DNA of 64,000 nucleotides from Mesorhizobium loti CJ3sym (lineage in GTDB: Bacteria > Pseudomonadota > Alphaproteobacteria > Rhizobiales > Rhizobiaceae). Numbering within the stretch: the stretch's first letter is position 1; every line of letters starts with the position of its first letter. The stretch covers positions 107,848 through 171,847 of the forward strand of contig NZ_AXAL01000017.1 of assembly GCF_000472785.1 (NCBI RefSeq), given 5' to 3'. Below the pieces are notes generated by a model that made no database searches, was not told where the DNA came from, and saw only the letters and a program-made list of their open reading frames with translations. The position numbers were made by a program, and so were the translations under genes. Shown here piece by piece: positions 33,770 to 45,400 of the stretch.

Positions 33770-35356
33770 CTACCTCCCGCCAAGCTGTTGCGCGAGCATG
33801 AAGCCCGAGGCGGCACCGGTGCCGGCACCCGGCCATGTCGCGGCGCCCGTGAGATGCAGATTGGCGACCGGCGTGTTCCAGCCGGCATAGCCGCGCGCCG
33901 GGCGGAACAAAAAGTTCTGCGCCAGATGGTGGCTGCCGCAGACCTGGTCGCCACCGACGAGGTTCGGGTTCTCGCGCTCCAGGTCGATGGGCGAGAACAC
34001 TGAACGGCCGAGGATCTTGTTGCGCAAACCGGGCGCATAGGTGCCGATAATATCGAGGACACGGTCGGCGTAGGCCTCCTTGACCTTGTCCCAATGCGCG
34101 GGCGCAATCTTGCCCGCGGCATCGCCCAGGATTTCGGAGGGCAGCATGCGCACCTGTACCCACAGCACATGCTCGCCCTGAGGCGCGCGCGACGGATCGA
34201 TCGCGGTCGGCTGGCCGACAACCAGCACGGGCTCGTCCGGCAGCATGCCCGCCATCGCCTGCTGATAGGTGCGCGACATGGCATCGAGTGAGGGCGACAG
34301 ATGCACGTACGCGAACTGCCGAAGCTCAGGCCCGGCGCGCCAGTTCGGCAGATCGTCCAAAGCCAAGTGGACCATCATCGTGCCCGGCGCGTAGCGGAAT
34401 TTTTGCATCGCCGTGTCGAAGCCGGCGTCGCCCGAACCGTTGGGCAGCAGTCCGCCGGTCAGCGCCTTGGGCGCGACACCGGCGATGACCGCCCTGGTCG
34501 CGGTATGCGTCTCGCCGGATGTGAGCCGCACGCCGGTTGCCTTGCCGCCGGAAACCGTGATCTCCGCAACCTCGGCGCCGGCGACAATCTTGCCGCCGGC
34601 CGATGTGACCATGCCCGACAGGGCACGGATGATGGTGTCGGCGCCACCCTTGCCCAGCACCATGCCAAAGCTCTGGTTGGCCATCGATTCCAGATAGGGG
34701 AACACCGCACCGCCGGCGATGTCGGGGGCGAAGTCGAGATGCATGCCCCAGGTGGCGAGCGTCGCTCGCACGTGGGGCGACTCGAAATTTTCCTCCAGCC
34801 AGGCGCGGGGTGAGGACAGCAAAAGTCGGCCGGTGTCGAGCGCGCCGGACATGCCCTTCTTGCGCCACAGGTTCCAGGCGGTGCCGGCAAGCGCGCGGGC
34901 GCTCATCGGCGAGCCCAGCAGCCGGAACAGATGCTCGGCCTCGGCCGGGAAGGCGGCAACCAGCTTGCGCCAAGTCACGGCATCGGCGGCTGAAAAGGCA
35001 GCCATGCGCGTCGCGGTTTTTTCCAGATCATTGCTGACGCCGAACCAACGTCCATCCGGGAAGGCGCTAGCGAAACAATCGGCGACGGGCGCGAACTCCA
35101 ACCCCTGCGCTTTCAATTCATTTGCATATTTCCGGTGGAAGGCCGAGCCCGCAAACAGGCTCAGATTCATCGCGCCGAAATCGTGACGGAAGCCTGGAAG
35201 GGTGAATTCGCCGGTCTGGACGGCCCCGCCGATTGTTGCACTGCGCTCGAAAATCCCGGTTTTCCAGCCTTTGAGCGCCAGATGCGCGGCGCATGCCAGA
35301 CTGTTGTGGCCCGCCCCGACAAAGATGGCGTCGAACTCGCTCACGCCCCGTTCCAT
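33770..35356 (-). CDS. Phytoene-dehydrogenase-like FAD oxidoreductase (PYROXD2-like), copy 1
   Basis: The 528-residue flavoprotein has an N-terminal dinucleotide fold (FDAIFVGAGHNSLACAAHL, then IFERSATIGGAVQTGEF) and the C-terminal FAD-binding ending LTGAATWPGAGTGAASGFMLA. It belongs to the CrtI/PYROXD2-like group, but no carotenoid genes are near. It is divergent from the isatin-hydrolase-like gene and leads the minus strand of the island. ATG 35356 has AAAGGA very close; GTG 35344 is an alternative start. It may oxidise an indolic or oxindole intermediate; this is inference. Confidence 0.85.
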   Translation of the reverse strand: MERGVSEFDAIFVGAGHNSLACAAHLALKGWKTGIFERSATIGGAVQTGEFTLPGFRHDFGAMNLSLFAGSAFHRKYANELKAQGLEFAPVADCFASAFPDGRWFGVSNDLEKTATRMAAFSAADAVTWRKLVAAFPAEAEHLFRLLGSPMSARALAGTAWNLWRKKGMSGALDTGRLLLSSPRAWLEENFESPHVRATLATWGMHLDFAPDIAGGAVFPYLESMANQSFGMVLGKGGADTIIRALSGMVTSAGGKIVAGAEVAEITVSGGKATGVRLTSGETHTATRAVIAGVAPKALTGGLLPNGSGDAGFDTAMQKFRYAPGTMMVHLALDDLPNWRAGPELRQFAYVHLSPSLDAMSRTYQQAMAGMLPDEPVLVVGQPTAIDPSRAPQGEHVLWVQVRMLPSEILGDAAGKIAPAHWDKVKEAYADRVLDIIGTYAPGLRNKILGRSVFSPIDLERENPNLVGGDQVCGSHHLAQNFLFRPARGYAGWNTPVANLHLTGAATWPGAGTGAASGFMLAQQLGGR

Positions 35357-35360
35357 TTTC

Positions 35361-35374
35361 CTTTATGCTTAAAG
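35361..35374. promoter_or_regulatory. Central palindrome of the divergent island promoter
   Basis: CTTTATGCTTAAAG has inverted arms CTTTA/TAAAG around TGCT. It lies in the 107-bp region between the divergent FAD oxidoreductase and cyclase genes, 5 bp from the former's ATG, so a bound regulator would block both directions. The MarR at 37846 is the likely binder. Confidence 0.5.
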
Positions 35375-35463
35375 ATAATTGCAGATGCATATGTTTTCGT
35401 CTAGTAGGATATTAAGGGCCGAGACGAGCCTTGATCATCACTGACAAAGAGGGAACAGAGACA

Positions 35464-36255
35464 ATGGACACCCAAAAACTCCTCGGCGAAGTTGCCGGCC
35501 AGCTGCTTTCAGGCGCCATCAAGGTGGTCGACCTGTCGGCGCCGCTCGGTCCTGACACGCCCTTGATCAAGCTGCCGCCGGAACTCGCCGTCGACACGCC
35601 GAAGGTCGAGATCCACAACATCTCCCGTTACGACAAGAACGGTCCTTGGTGGGCTTGGAACTGGCTGAAACTCGGCGAACATTCGGGCACGCATTTCGAT
35701 GCGCCGCAGCATTGGATCAGCGGCAAGGATTATCCGGACGGCGCCACCGACACCATTCCGGCGCAGAATTTCGTTGGCCCGGTCAACGTCATCGACTGCT
35801 CCAAGGAAGCTGCAGCCGATCACGATTTCCTGCTCACCGTCGACCACATCAAGGCATGGGAAGCCAAGCATGGCGCGATCAACGCCGGCGAGTGGGTGGT
35901 GATGCGCACCGACTGGTACAAGCGCAACGGTTCGGAAGCCGAGTTCCTCAACGCCAACGAGACCGGCCCGCACACGCCGGGCCCGACGGCGGAAGCGATC
36001 CAGTTCCTGATCAGCAAGGACATCAAGGGCTGGGGCTCGGAGACGATCGGTACCGATGCCGGCAAGGCCGGCGGCATGGAGCCGCCATTCCCGGCACACA
36101 CGCTGATGCACAAGGCCAACCGCTATGGGCTTGCCAGCCTCTGCAACCTCGACCAACTGCCGCCGAAGGGCGCCATCCTGATCGCGGCGCCGCTCAAGAT
36201 CGAACACGGCACCGGCAGCCCGATCCGCGCGCTGGCGCTCGTCGCGAAAGGTTAA
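35464..36255 (+). CDS. Isatin hydrolase-like cyclase-family metal hydrolase
   Basis: The 263-residue protein belongs to the cyclase family (PF04199), which includes kynurenine formamidase and isatin hydrolase. The metal motif HSGTHFDAPQH places His73, His77 and Asp79 as ligands, and an aromatic patch PWWAWNW precedes it, as I recall for the Labrenzia isatin hydrolase. Length and the C-terminal KGAILIAAPLKIEHGTGSP fit. Predicted reaction: isatin plus water to isatinate, in the cytosol with Mn2+. Kynurenine formamidase is the main alternative. ATG 35464 is chosen; TTG 35431 is possible. It starts the plus-strand operon. Confidence 0.82.
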   Translation: MDTQKLLGEVAGQLLSGAIKVVDLSAPLGPDTPLIKLPPELAVDTPKVEIHNISRYDKNGPWWAWNWLKLGEHSGTHFDAPQHWISGKDYPDGATDTIPAQNFVGPVNVIDCSKEAAADHDFLLTVDHIKAWEAKHGAINAGEWVVMRTDWYKRNGSEAEFLNANETGPHTPGPTAEAIQFLISKDIKGWGSETIGTDAGKAGGMEPPFPAHTLMHKANRYGLASLCNLDQLPPKGAILIAAPLKIEHGTGSPIRALALVAKG

Positions 36256-36271
36256 GCGAAAGCACGCCGAG

Positions 36272-37845
<1,574 letters not shown>

Positions 37846-37846
<1 letters not shown>

Positions 37847-38328
37847 TGGACCAGAAGCCTCCGGAAAAACGCCAGCGCATTTCGACCCTCGGCCAGATCG
37901 GCCTGCAGCAATTCGCGCCCTATCTGATGAACCGCATCATGGGCCGCTACAACGCCACCTTGCGCGACGATTTCCGCAAGCAGGGCCTGACCATTTCGCA
38001 GGTCCGCACGCTGGCTGTCCTGTCGGTCACTGACGGCGTCACCGTCAACGATCTTTCTGTCTATACGGTCATCGAACAGTCGACCTTGAGCCGCACGCTC
38101 GACACGCTGGAGGGGCAAGGCTTCGTGCGGCGCGAGCAGGGCGTCACCGACAGCCGCATCCGCCATGTGTTCCTGACAGACGAAGGCCGCGCCGAGTTCA
38201 CCCGCGCCTGGCCGGCCATGCATGACGCGTTCGAGGCGATGTTCGACGATATCGACGATGCCGAATATGCGGCACTCATCGCCACGCTTTTGAAGATGCT
38301 GAAGAACATTCGCAAGCACGACATCTAA
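37846..38328 (+). CDS. MarR-family transcriptional regulator (second)
   Basis: The 160-residue protein has the MarR fold: ISQVRTLAVLSVTDGVTVNDLSVYTVIEQSTLSRTLDTLEGQGFVRREQG (helix-turn-helix) and wing VTDSRIRHVFLTDEG with D-x-R. GGGGAGG lies just before ATG 37846, which overlaps the previous stop. It probably controls the divergent promoter at 35361-35374. Confidence 0.91.
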
Positions 38329-38375
38329 TGCATGTCGCCCAAAAGTGGATCCGGTTTTGGGGAAACGACATGCAT
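38328..38375. repeat. 48-bp palindromic intergenic repeat
   Basis: Perfect 10-bp ends ATGCATGTCG (38328-38337) and CGACATGCAT (38366-38375) enclose an inner dyad CCCAAAA...TTTTGGGG around GTGGATCCG. The first base overlaps the MarR stop codon. Such CCAAAAG-GGATCCGGTTTTGG palindromes are, from memory, widespread between rhizobial genes. It may form a hairpin between marR and the oxidoreductase genes. Confidence 0.7.
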
Positions 38376-38434
38376 AAACAAGGACTCTAGACGTACGCGC
38401 CGGCCGCATCGGTCGGCAACGGAAGGTTGGAAAA

Positions 38435-40588
38435 ATGGCCGAACGGTCTTTTGCCAAGGAAGTCGAAAAGCTCCGGCTCGGCGCCGGTGAGGAATTTGCT
38501 GGCGAAGGCATTCTCGCCATCACCAAGGCGCTGCTGCAATGCGGCGTCGGCTATGTCGGTGGCTATCAGGGCGCGCCGATCAGCCATCTGATGGATGTGC
38601 TGGCCGACGCGCAGGATATTCTGAGCGAGCTCGGCGTGCATTTCGAGGCGAGCGCCTCGGAAGCGACCGCCACCGCGATGCTCGCCGCCTCGGTGCATTA
38701 CCCCATTCGCGGTGCCGCCACCTTCAAGTCGACCGTCGGCACCAATGTCGCCTCGGATGCGCTCGCCAACCTTGCCTCCGGTGGCGTCACCGGCGGCGCG
38801 CTGATCATTGTCGGCGAGGACTATGGCGAGGGTTCCTCGATCATGCAGGAGCGCAGCCATGCCTTCGCCATGAAGAGCCAGGTCTGGCTGCTCGACCCGC
38901 GACCGAACCTGCCGTCGATCGTCAAGGCGGTGGAGGACGGTTTCGAACTGTCCGAGATTTCCAACACGCCGGTGATGCTGCAGGTCCGCATCCGCTGCTG
39001 CCACGTGCACGGCCATTTCATCGCCAAGGACAACAAGCGCCCGCCGATGACGGTGGCTGATGCGCTCGACGCGCCGCGCCGCGACACCGGCCGCATCGTG
39101 CTGCCGCCAGCCTCCTTCCTGCACGAGAAGGAAAAGGTGCAAAGACGCTGGCCGGCTGCGGTCGATTTCATCCGCAAGAACAAGATCAACGAATTCTTCG
39201 GCTCGGATCATGGCTCGGTCGGCATCGTCATGCAGGGCGGCATGTACAATTCCGTCATCCGCGCCTTGCAGCGTCTCGGCCTTGCCGACACCTATGGTGA
39301 GACCGACGTGCCGCTCTACGTGCTCAACGCCGTCTATCCCCTGATTGACGATGAGTTCCTCTCTTTCTGCGAAGGCAAGCAGGCGGTGCTCGTCGTCGAG
39401 GAAGGCCAGCCCAATTATATCGAACAGGCTTTCGCCGCCATGCTGCACAAGGCGGGGCGCGGCACCAGGCTGGTCGGCAAGGAGTATCTGCCGATGGCCG
39501 GCGAATATACCGGTCAGGTCATGCTCGACGGCATAGGCACCTTCCTGCGCGCCGAGGCGCCGCATCTCTTGCCGGGCGAGGTGCGCGCGCCCAACAAGGT
39601 CGGCGACGGCGTCGACACTGCGGATCTGATCAACGTCGTGCCGGGACGTCCGCCAGGCTTCTGCATCGGCTGCCCGGAACGGCCGATTTTTGCCGCGACA
39701 AAGCTGGTCGAGCAGGAACTCGGCAAGCACCACATTGCCTCCGATATTGGCTGCCATCTGTTCTCGATCATGCCGCCCTTTGAACTCGGCGCCACCACCA
39801 TGGGCTACGGGCTCGGGCCGGCTTCTGCTTCGGCGTTCAATTCGCCCGATGCCAAGCGCCGCTCGATCTCCTTCGTCGGCGATGGCGGCTTCTGGCACAA
39901 CGGCCTGACCTCCTCGATCGGCAACGCGGTGTTCAACAAGAACGATGGCGTCATCGTCATCGTCGACAATTTCTATTCAGCCGCCACCGGCGGCCAGGAC
40001 ATTCTTTCCTCCCGCGCCGGCAACAAGACCAAGTCGACAAAGCATCCAATCACCGAGGCGGTGAAAGGCATGGGCGTCAAATGGCTGCGCCATGTCGATC
40101 GCACCTATGACGTCACCAAGATGCAGGACACGCTGCGCGAGGCGCTGACGACGGACGAGAAGGGGCCGAAGGTCATCGTCGCCTCGTCCGAATGCATGCT
40201 CAACCGCCAGCGCCGCGAAAAGCCGCTGGTCGACCAGGCGATCAAGGGCGGGACAAGGGTCGTCAAGCCGAAGTTCGGCGTCGACGAGGACATCTGCACC
40301 GGCGACCACGCCTGCATGCGGCTGTCCGGCTGCCCGTCGCTGTCGGTGAAGTCGCTCGACGATCCGCTGCGCGATGATCCGGTCGCCAGTATCGACCAGG
40401 GCTGCGTCGGCTGCGGCAATTGCGGCGAGGTTGCCGATGCGGCGGTGCTCTGCCCCTCCTTCTACCGCGCCGATGTCGTGCACAATCCGAGCCGCTGGGA
40501 CCGCTTCCTCGAATCCGCGCGACGCGCCACCATCGGCCTGTTGCAGCGCCGACGCGAAAGCCGGCGCCTGACCTTCGCCGATGCTTGA
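38435..40588 (+). CDS. Indolepyruvate-type 2-oxoacid:ferredoxin oxidoreductase, alpha subunit
   Basis: The 717-residue TPP enzyme subunit resembles IorA. It has an N-terminal pyrimidine-binding domain (GYQGAPISHLMDVL, FEASASEATATAML), a TPP diphosphate site (VGDGGFWHNGLTSSIGNAVFN, IVIVDNFYSAATGGQ) and a C-terminal ferredoxin-like part with two cysteine clusters (CTGDHACMRLSGC, CVGCGNCGEVADAAVLC). Family members oxidatively decarboxylate aryl 2-oxo acids to acyl-CoA thioesters. In this island the fitting substrate is isatinate (2-aminophenylglyoxylate), giving anthraniloyl-CoA; indolepyruvate is the default alternative. The beta-subunit gene overlaps by 8 bp. Confidence 0.88.
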   Translation: MAERSFAKEVEKLRLGAGEEFAGEGILAITKALLQCGVGYVGGYQGAPISHLMDVLADAQDILSELGVHFEASASEATATAMLAASVHYPIRGAATFKSTVGTNVASDALANLASGGVTGGALIIVGEDYGEGSSIMQERSHAFAMKSQVWLLDPRPNLPSIVKAVEDGFELSEISNTPVMLQVRIRCCHVHGHFIAKDNKRPPMTVADALDAPRRDTGRIVLPPASFLHEKEKVQRRWPAAVDFIRKNKINEFFGSDHGSVGIVMQGGMYNSVIRALQRLGLADTYGETDVPLYVLNAVYPLIDDEFLSFCEGKQAVLVVEEGQPNYIEQAFAAMLHKAGRGTRLVGKEYLPMAGEYTGQVMLDGIGTFLRAEAPHLLPGEVRAPNKVGDGVDTADLINVVPGRPPGFCIGCPERPIFAATKLVEQELGKHHIASDIGCHLFSIMPPFELGATTMGYGLGPASASAFNSPDAKRRSISFVGDGGFWHNGLTSSIGNAVFNKNDGVIVIVDNFYSAATGGQDILSSRAGNKTKSTKHPITEAVKGMGVKWLRHVDRTYDVTKMQDTLREALTTDEKGPKVIVASSECMLNRQRREKPLVDQAIKGGTRVVKPKFGVDEDICTGDHACMRLSGCPSLSVKSLDDPLRDDPVASIDQGCVGCGNCGEVADAAVLCPSFYRADVVHNPSRWDRFLESARRATIGLLQRRRESRRLTFADA

Positions 40589-42170
40589 CGCTGTCCCGCC
40601 CTTTCGCGCCCGGGCCGGCGCCCAGAATGATGAGCGCGTCATCAAGCTCGCCGTGCTTGCCGTAGGCGGCCAGGGCGGCGGCGTGCTGGCCGACTGGATC
40701 ACCGACGTCGCCGAGCGCAATGGCTACGTTGCGCAGTCGACCTCGGTCGCCGGCGTCGCCCAGCGCACCGGTGCGACGATCTACTACATCGAGATGGCCC
40801 GTGACACCGGCCGGCTGCCAGTCTTCGCGCTGTCGCCCTCACAAGGCGACGTCGACATCCTGATCGCCGCCGAATTGATGGAGGCCGGCCGCGCCATCAT
40901 CAGGGGCTTCGTCACCCCGGAACGCACCACGCTGATCGCTTCCTCGCACCGCATTGCCGCCGTGTCGGAGAAGATCGAGCCGGGCGATGGCCGGGCCTCG
41001 TCGTCCAAGGTGCATGCAACGGCTGAGGCCGCATCGAAACGCTTCATCGCTTTCGACATGGAAAAGATCGCCGCCGACAATGGCTCGATGATTTCGGCCA
41101 GCCTGCTCGGCGCATTGGCCGGTTCCGATGCACTGCCGTTCACGCGTGAAAGCTACGAGCAGGCGATCGGTGCCGGCGGCCGAGGCGTCAAGGCCAGCCT
41201 TGCTGCCTTCGGCGCCGCCTATGATCGCGCGCGCGGCACTGCGGCGCCGGCGCAAAAGGTGGCAGAGCCGGCGATTGTCGAATCCGCCCTGGGCGCGGGG
41301 CGTGTGACCGGCCCGCAAAACCTGTTGCAGGGCTGGCAGGCCCTGGCCGCCCGCATCGACCTGATGCCCGTGGCCGTGCGGGACATGGCGCTCCGCGGCC
41401 TGCGAAAGGTCGTCGACTATCAGGACATCGCCTACGGGCGCGAGTATCTCGACCGGCTGGACAAGGCCGTTGCGCTGGAGAGCACCGACGATGCCCATGC
41501 GCTGTCCATTGCTGCCGCCAAGCATCTCGCCAACGCGCTGTGCTACGACGACATGATCCGCGTTGCCGATCTGAAAACGCGTTCGACGCGCGACAAACGC
41601 GTGCGCAAGGAGGTCGGCGTCAAGGACGGCTCGATCCTGCAGGTGACCGAATATTTCCATCCGCGCATCGAGGAATTCTGCGGTACGCTGCCGGCGGGGC
41701 TGGGCAGCTACATCGAGAACCGGCCGAAACTTGCCGCCTTTCTCGACCGCCGCATCAACCATGGCCGCCGCATCCGCACCGACAGCTTTGCTGGTTTCGC
41801 CGCTTTGTGGTTCATCGGCGGCCTGCGCCGCTGGCGCCGCAGCCTGCTGCGCCACAAGGTCGAGATGACCCATGTCGATCGCTGGTATGCCTTGGCACTT
41901 GGATATGTGGCCCAGGACTATGCGCTCGCCGTCGAGATCCTCAACTGCCGCCGGCTGATCAAGGGCTATAGCGACACCCATGTCCGCGCCCAGTCGAAAT
42001 TCAACCGGGTGCTGTCGGCGCTCGATCTCGTCAAGGGGCGTGCCGACGCCGCCGACTGGATCCGGCGTTTGCGCGAGATGGCACTGAAGGACGAGAAGGG
42101 CGACATGCTCGACGGCGCGCTGAAGACGGTGGCGACGCTCGGATCAAATCCGGCCACTGGAGCGCCCTAA
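40581..42170 (+). CDS. Indolepyruvate-type 2-oxoacid:ferredoxin oxidoreductase, beta subunit (long form)
   Basis: The 529-residue protein has the gamma/beta domain near its start (KLAVLAVGGQGGGVLADWI, VAGVAQRTGATIYYIEM, DVDILIAAELMEAGRAI). Archaeal IorB is only about 200 residues; this one carries an additional C-terminal region of about 300 residues, basic and helical (GGLRRWRRSLLRHKVEM), as seen in long proteobacterial forms. ATG 40581 overlaps the alpha-subunit stop. This is the last gene of the plus-strand operon. Confidence 0.87.
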   Translation: MLDAVPPFRARAGAQNDERVIKLAVLAVGGQGGGVLADWITDVAERNGYVAQSTSVAGVAQRTGATIYYIEMARDTGRLPVFALSPSQGDVDILIAAELMEAGRAIIRGFVTPERTTLIASSHRIAAVSEKIEPGDGRASSSKVHATAEAASKRFIAFDMEKIAADNGSMISASLLGALAGSDALPFTRESYEQAIGAGGRGVKASLAAFGAAYDRARGTAAPAQKVAEPAIVESALGAGRVTGPQNLLQGWQALAARIDLMPVAVRDMALRGLRKVVDYQDIAYGREYLDRLDKAVALESTDDAHALSIAAAKHLANALCYDDMIRVADLKTRSTRDKRVRKEVGVKDGSILQVTEYFHPRIEEFCGTLPAGLGSYIENRPKLAAFLDRRINHGRRIRTDSFAGFAALWFIGGLRRWRRSLLRHKVEMTHVDRWYALALGYVAQDYALAVEILNCRRLIKGYSDTHVRAQSKFNRVLSALDLVKGRADAADWIRRLREMALKDEKGDMLDGALKTVATLGSNPATGAP

Positions 42171-42214
42171 CCCTGACAGATATCACCGGCCGCAGGCTTC
42201 GTTTTCAGGCGAGG

Positions 42215-42283
42215 TGAACGCTGTTCATTTTCCGCTTGAACAATGTTCAAAATCTGATAGGGTGCAATTGTGAACGATGTTCA
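42215..42283. promoter_or_regulatory. Three copies of a TGAACNNTGTTCA operator
   Basis: TGAACGCTGTTCA (42215-42227), TGAACAATGTTCA (42237-42249) and TGAACGATGTTCA (42271-42283) share the form TGAACNNTGTTCA with perfect 5-bp arms. Start-to-start spacings are 22 and 34 bp. They occupy the promoter region of the fused acyltransferase/ligase gene and suggest cooperative binding by one dimeric (for example TetR-type) repressor, which is not encoded in the window. Confidence 0.7.
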
Positions 42284-42429
42284 TTTCTGGTCAACAGAAA
42301 GCCATGGATGGGCATCAAGCGCAGTAAGGAAGTTTAACCAGCTCAAGACTATCACTGAGTTTGAAACAGCGCCTTCAACCCGCAGAGCCCAGGCACACCG
42401 TCGCAGGGTTCCGCCAAATGGAAATCGCC

Positions 42430-45400
42430 ATGAACACGCATCTGATGTTGTCCCGGCGCTTTGCGCCTCTGTTCTGGACGCAGTTCCTGTCCGCCTTCAA
42501 TGACAATTTTCTCAAGAACACGCTGGTGTTCCTGATCCTCTTCACGCTGGCGGCCGGTCAGGCGGCCTCGTTGGTCACCTTGGCGGGGGCCGTCTTCATG
42601 GCTCCTTTTCTGCTTCTGTCCGCCCTTGGCGGCGAGATTGCCGACCGGTTCGACAAAGCGCTCATCGCGCGCAGGCTCAAATTCGCAGAGATTGCCGCCG
42701 CTGCTGTCTCCGTCGCCGGTATCGCGCTCTCGTCGATCCCGGTGCTGATGACGGCGCTGCTGATGTTCGGCATCATCTCGGCGCTGTTCGGACCGATCAA
42801 ATACGGCATCCTGCCCGATCACCTCGAGCGCAAGGAACTGCCCAAGGCCAACGCCTGGATCGAGTCGGCTACGTTTGCCGCCATCCTCGGCGGCACCATT
42901 GCCGGTGGCGTGGTTTCAGCCGACGGCATCGGCGTCACGGTGTTCGGACCGATCATGATGGCGCTCGCCGTCGGTTGCTGGTTCGTCAGCCGCTACATTC
43001 CGTCCACCGGTTCGGCGGCGCCCGAGCTTGTCATCGACAAGAACATCTTCCGTTCGACATGGCGTCAGGTCTCAGAATTGCGCACCGACACGCGCATCTG
43101 GCGCGCCGGCCTGATGACCTCATGGTTCTGGCTGATCGGTGCCATCGTGCTGTCGATCCTGCCGACGCTGATCAAGGATTCCCTCGGCGGCGACGAGATC
43201 GCCGTCACCGTCTATCTCGCCGTGTTTGCCGTCTCCATCGCGATTGGCTCCGCCATTGCCGCATGGATGTCGCAAGGGCGCATCGTGCTTCTGCCCGCAC
43301 CGGTCGGCACGGCGCTGCTGGCGCTGTTCGGCCTGCATTTGGCCTGGACCATCTGGAGCATGCAGCCTTCGCCAAGGGCCGAGACGCTTGCCCTGTTCTT
43401 CGCCGGACCGAACACGATCCGTGTTGCGATCGACCTTGCCGGCATGGCCATCGCCAGCGCCTTCCTCGTGGTGCCGACTTTCGCCGCGGTACAGGCCTGG
43501 TCGCCTGAAGCGCGCCGCGCCCGCGTTGTCGCTGCCGTCAGCATCGTCAATGCCGGCTTCATGACGGTCGGCGGTATTCTTGTCGCCGTGATCCAGACGA
43601 AAGTCTCCACCGGCGGCATTCTGTTCGGGCTCGCCGTGGCCAACGCCGTCGCCGCCTGGCTGATGCTGAAATTCCTTCCGACCAATGCGTTCCGCGATTT
43701 CGTCTCCATCCTGTTCCGCGCCTTCCTGCGCCTGGAGGTCGAAGGCATGGACAACCTCAAGGCGGCCGGCAAAGCGCCGATCCTGGCGCTCAACCATGTC
43801 AGTTTCCTCGATGGCCCGCTGGCGCTGACGCTGACCGATGAAGAGCCGGTCTTCGCCATCGACTACACCATCGCCCAGGCCTGGTGGATGAAGCCGTTCA
43901 TGAAGCTTGCCCGCGCTCTGCCGCTCAATCCGGCCAAGCCGATGTCGACCCGCACGCTGATCAAGGTCGTGCAGGGCGGCGATCCGCTGGTCATCTTCCC
44001 CGAAGGCCGCATCACCGTCACCGGCGGCCTGATGAAGGTCTATGACGGCGCCGCCATGGTGGCCGACAAGACGGGCTCGATGGTCGTGCCGGTGCGCATC
44101 GACGGGCTGGAGAAGAGTTACTTCTCGCGGCTGTCGTCGCAGCATGTTCGCCGCCGGCTGTTCCCGAAGGTCAAGGTGACCATTCTGGAACCGGTCAAGC
44201 TCGAAGTGCCGCCGGAATTGAAGGGCCGCAAACGCCGCGCCGCGGCAGGGGCGGCTCTCTATCAGGTGATGTCGGACCTCGTCTTCCGCACCCAGGATAT
44301 CGACAAGACGGTCCTGGAAAAGATCATCCAGACAGCGAACGAACGCGGCATGGGAGAGCTTGCGGTGCAGGATCCGGTCACCGGTTCGCTGAGCTACGGC
44401 AAGCTGCTCACGGCCGCTGCCGTGCTTGGCGAGAAATTCCAGAACCTTTATGCCGATCAGCAGACGCTCGGCATCATGCTGCCCAATGCCAACGGCTCAT
44501 GCGCCACGCTGCTTGGTGTGATGTCGGCCGGCAAGGTGCCGGCGATGATCAACTTCACGGCTGGCGCCGCCAACATCCTGTCCGCTTGCAAGGCCGCCGA
44601 AGTCCGGACTGTGCTCACGTCCCGCGCGTTCGTCGAGCAGGCAAAGCTCGGCGCGGTGGTCGAGGAAATCGGCCGCTCGGTCGACATCGTCTGGCTCGAC
44701 GATCTGCGCAAAACCATCGGTCTCAAGGATAAGCTGCTCGGCCTCTTACGCAAGTCGACGCCGCGCGCGCGGCGCTTGCCCAACGACCCGGCGGTGATCC
44801 TGTTCACTTCGGGTTCGGAAGGCACGCCGAAGGGCGTGGTGCTGACGCATCGCAACATCCTGGCCAACGCCGCCCAGGCTGCCTCGCGCATCGATTTCCA
44901 TTCGGGCGACAAGGTGTTCAACGTGCTGCCGATCTTCCATTCCTTCGGCATGACGGCTGGCATGGTGCTGCCGCTCATCTCGGGCGTGCCGGTCTATTTC
45001 TACCCGTCGCCGCTGCACTACCGCATCGTGCCGGAACTGATCTACGCCTCCAACGCGACGATCATCTTCGGCACCGATACGTTCCTCAGCGGCTATGCGC
45101 GCACCGCCCACCCCTACGACTTCCGCTCGATCCGCTATTGCTTTGCCGGTGCGGAACCGGTCAAGGCGTCCACGCGTATGACCTATATGGAAAAGTTCGG
45201 CGTGCGCATCCTGGAAGGTTATGGCGTCACCGAGACCGCGCCGGTGATCTCCATCAACACGCCGATGTACAACCGTTCCGGAACCGTCGGCAAAATCATG
45301 CCGGGCATGGAATACCGCCTCGACCCGGTGCCCGGTGTCGACGATGGCGGGCGGCTGTTCGTGTGCGGCCCCAATGTCATGGCGGGTTATCTGCGCGCCG

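Noticed and set aside
38328..42300. CRISPR-like or tandem repeat array
   Set aside because: The palindrome at 38328 is single here, and the three TGAAC-type sites at 42215-42283 are irregularly spaced operators without spacer units.
42270..42503. Small ORF (77 codons) in the acyltransferase promoter
   Set aside because: It starts within the third operator copy and overlaps the real gene start in another frame; nothing supports translation.
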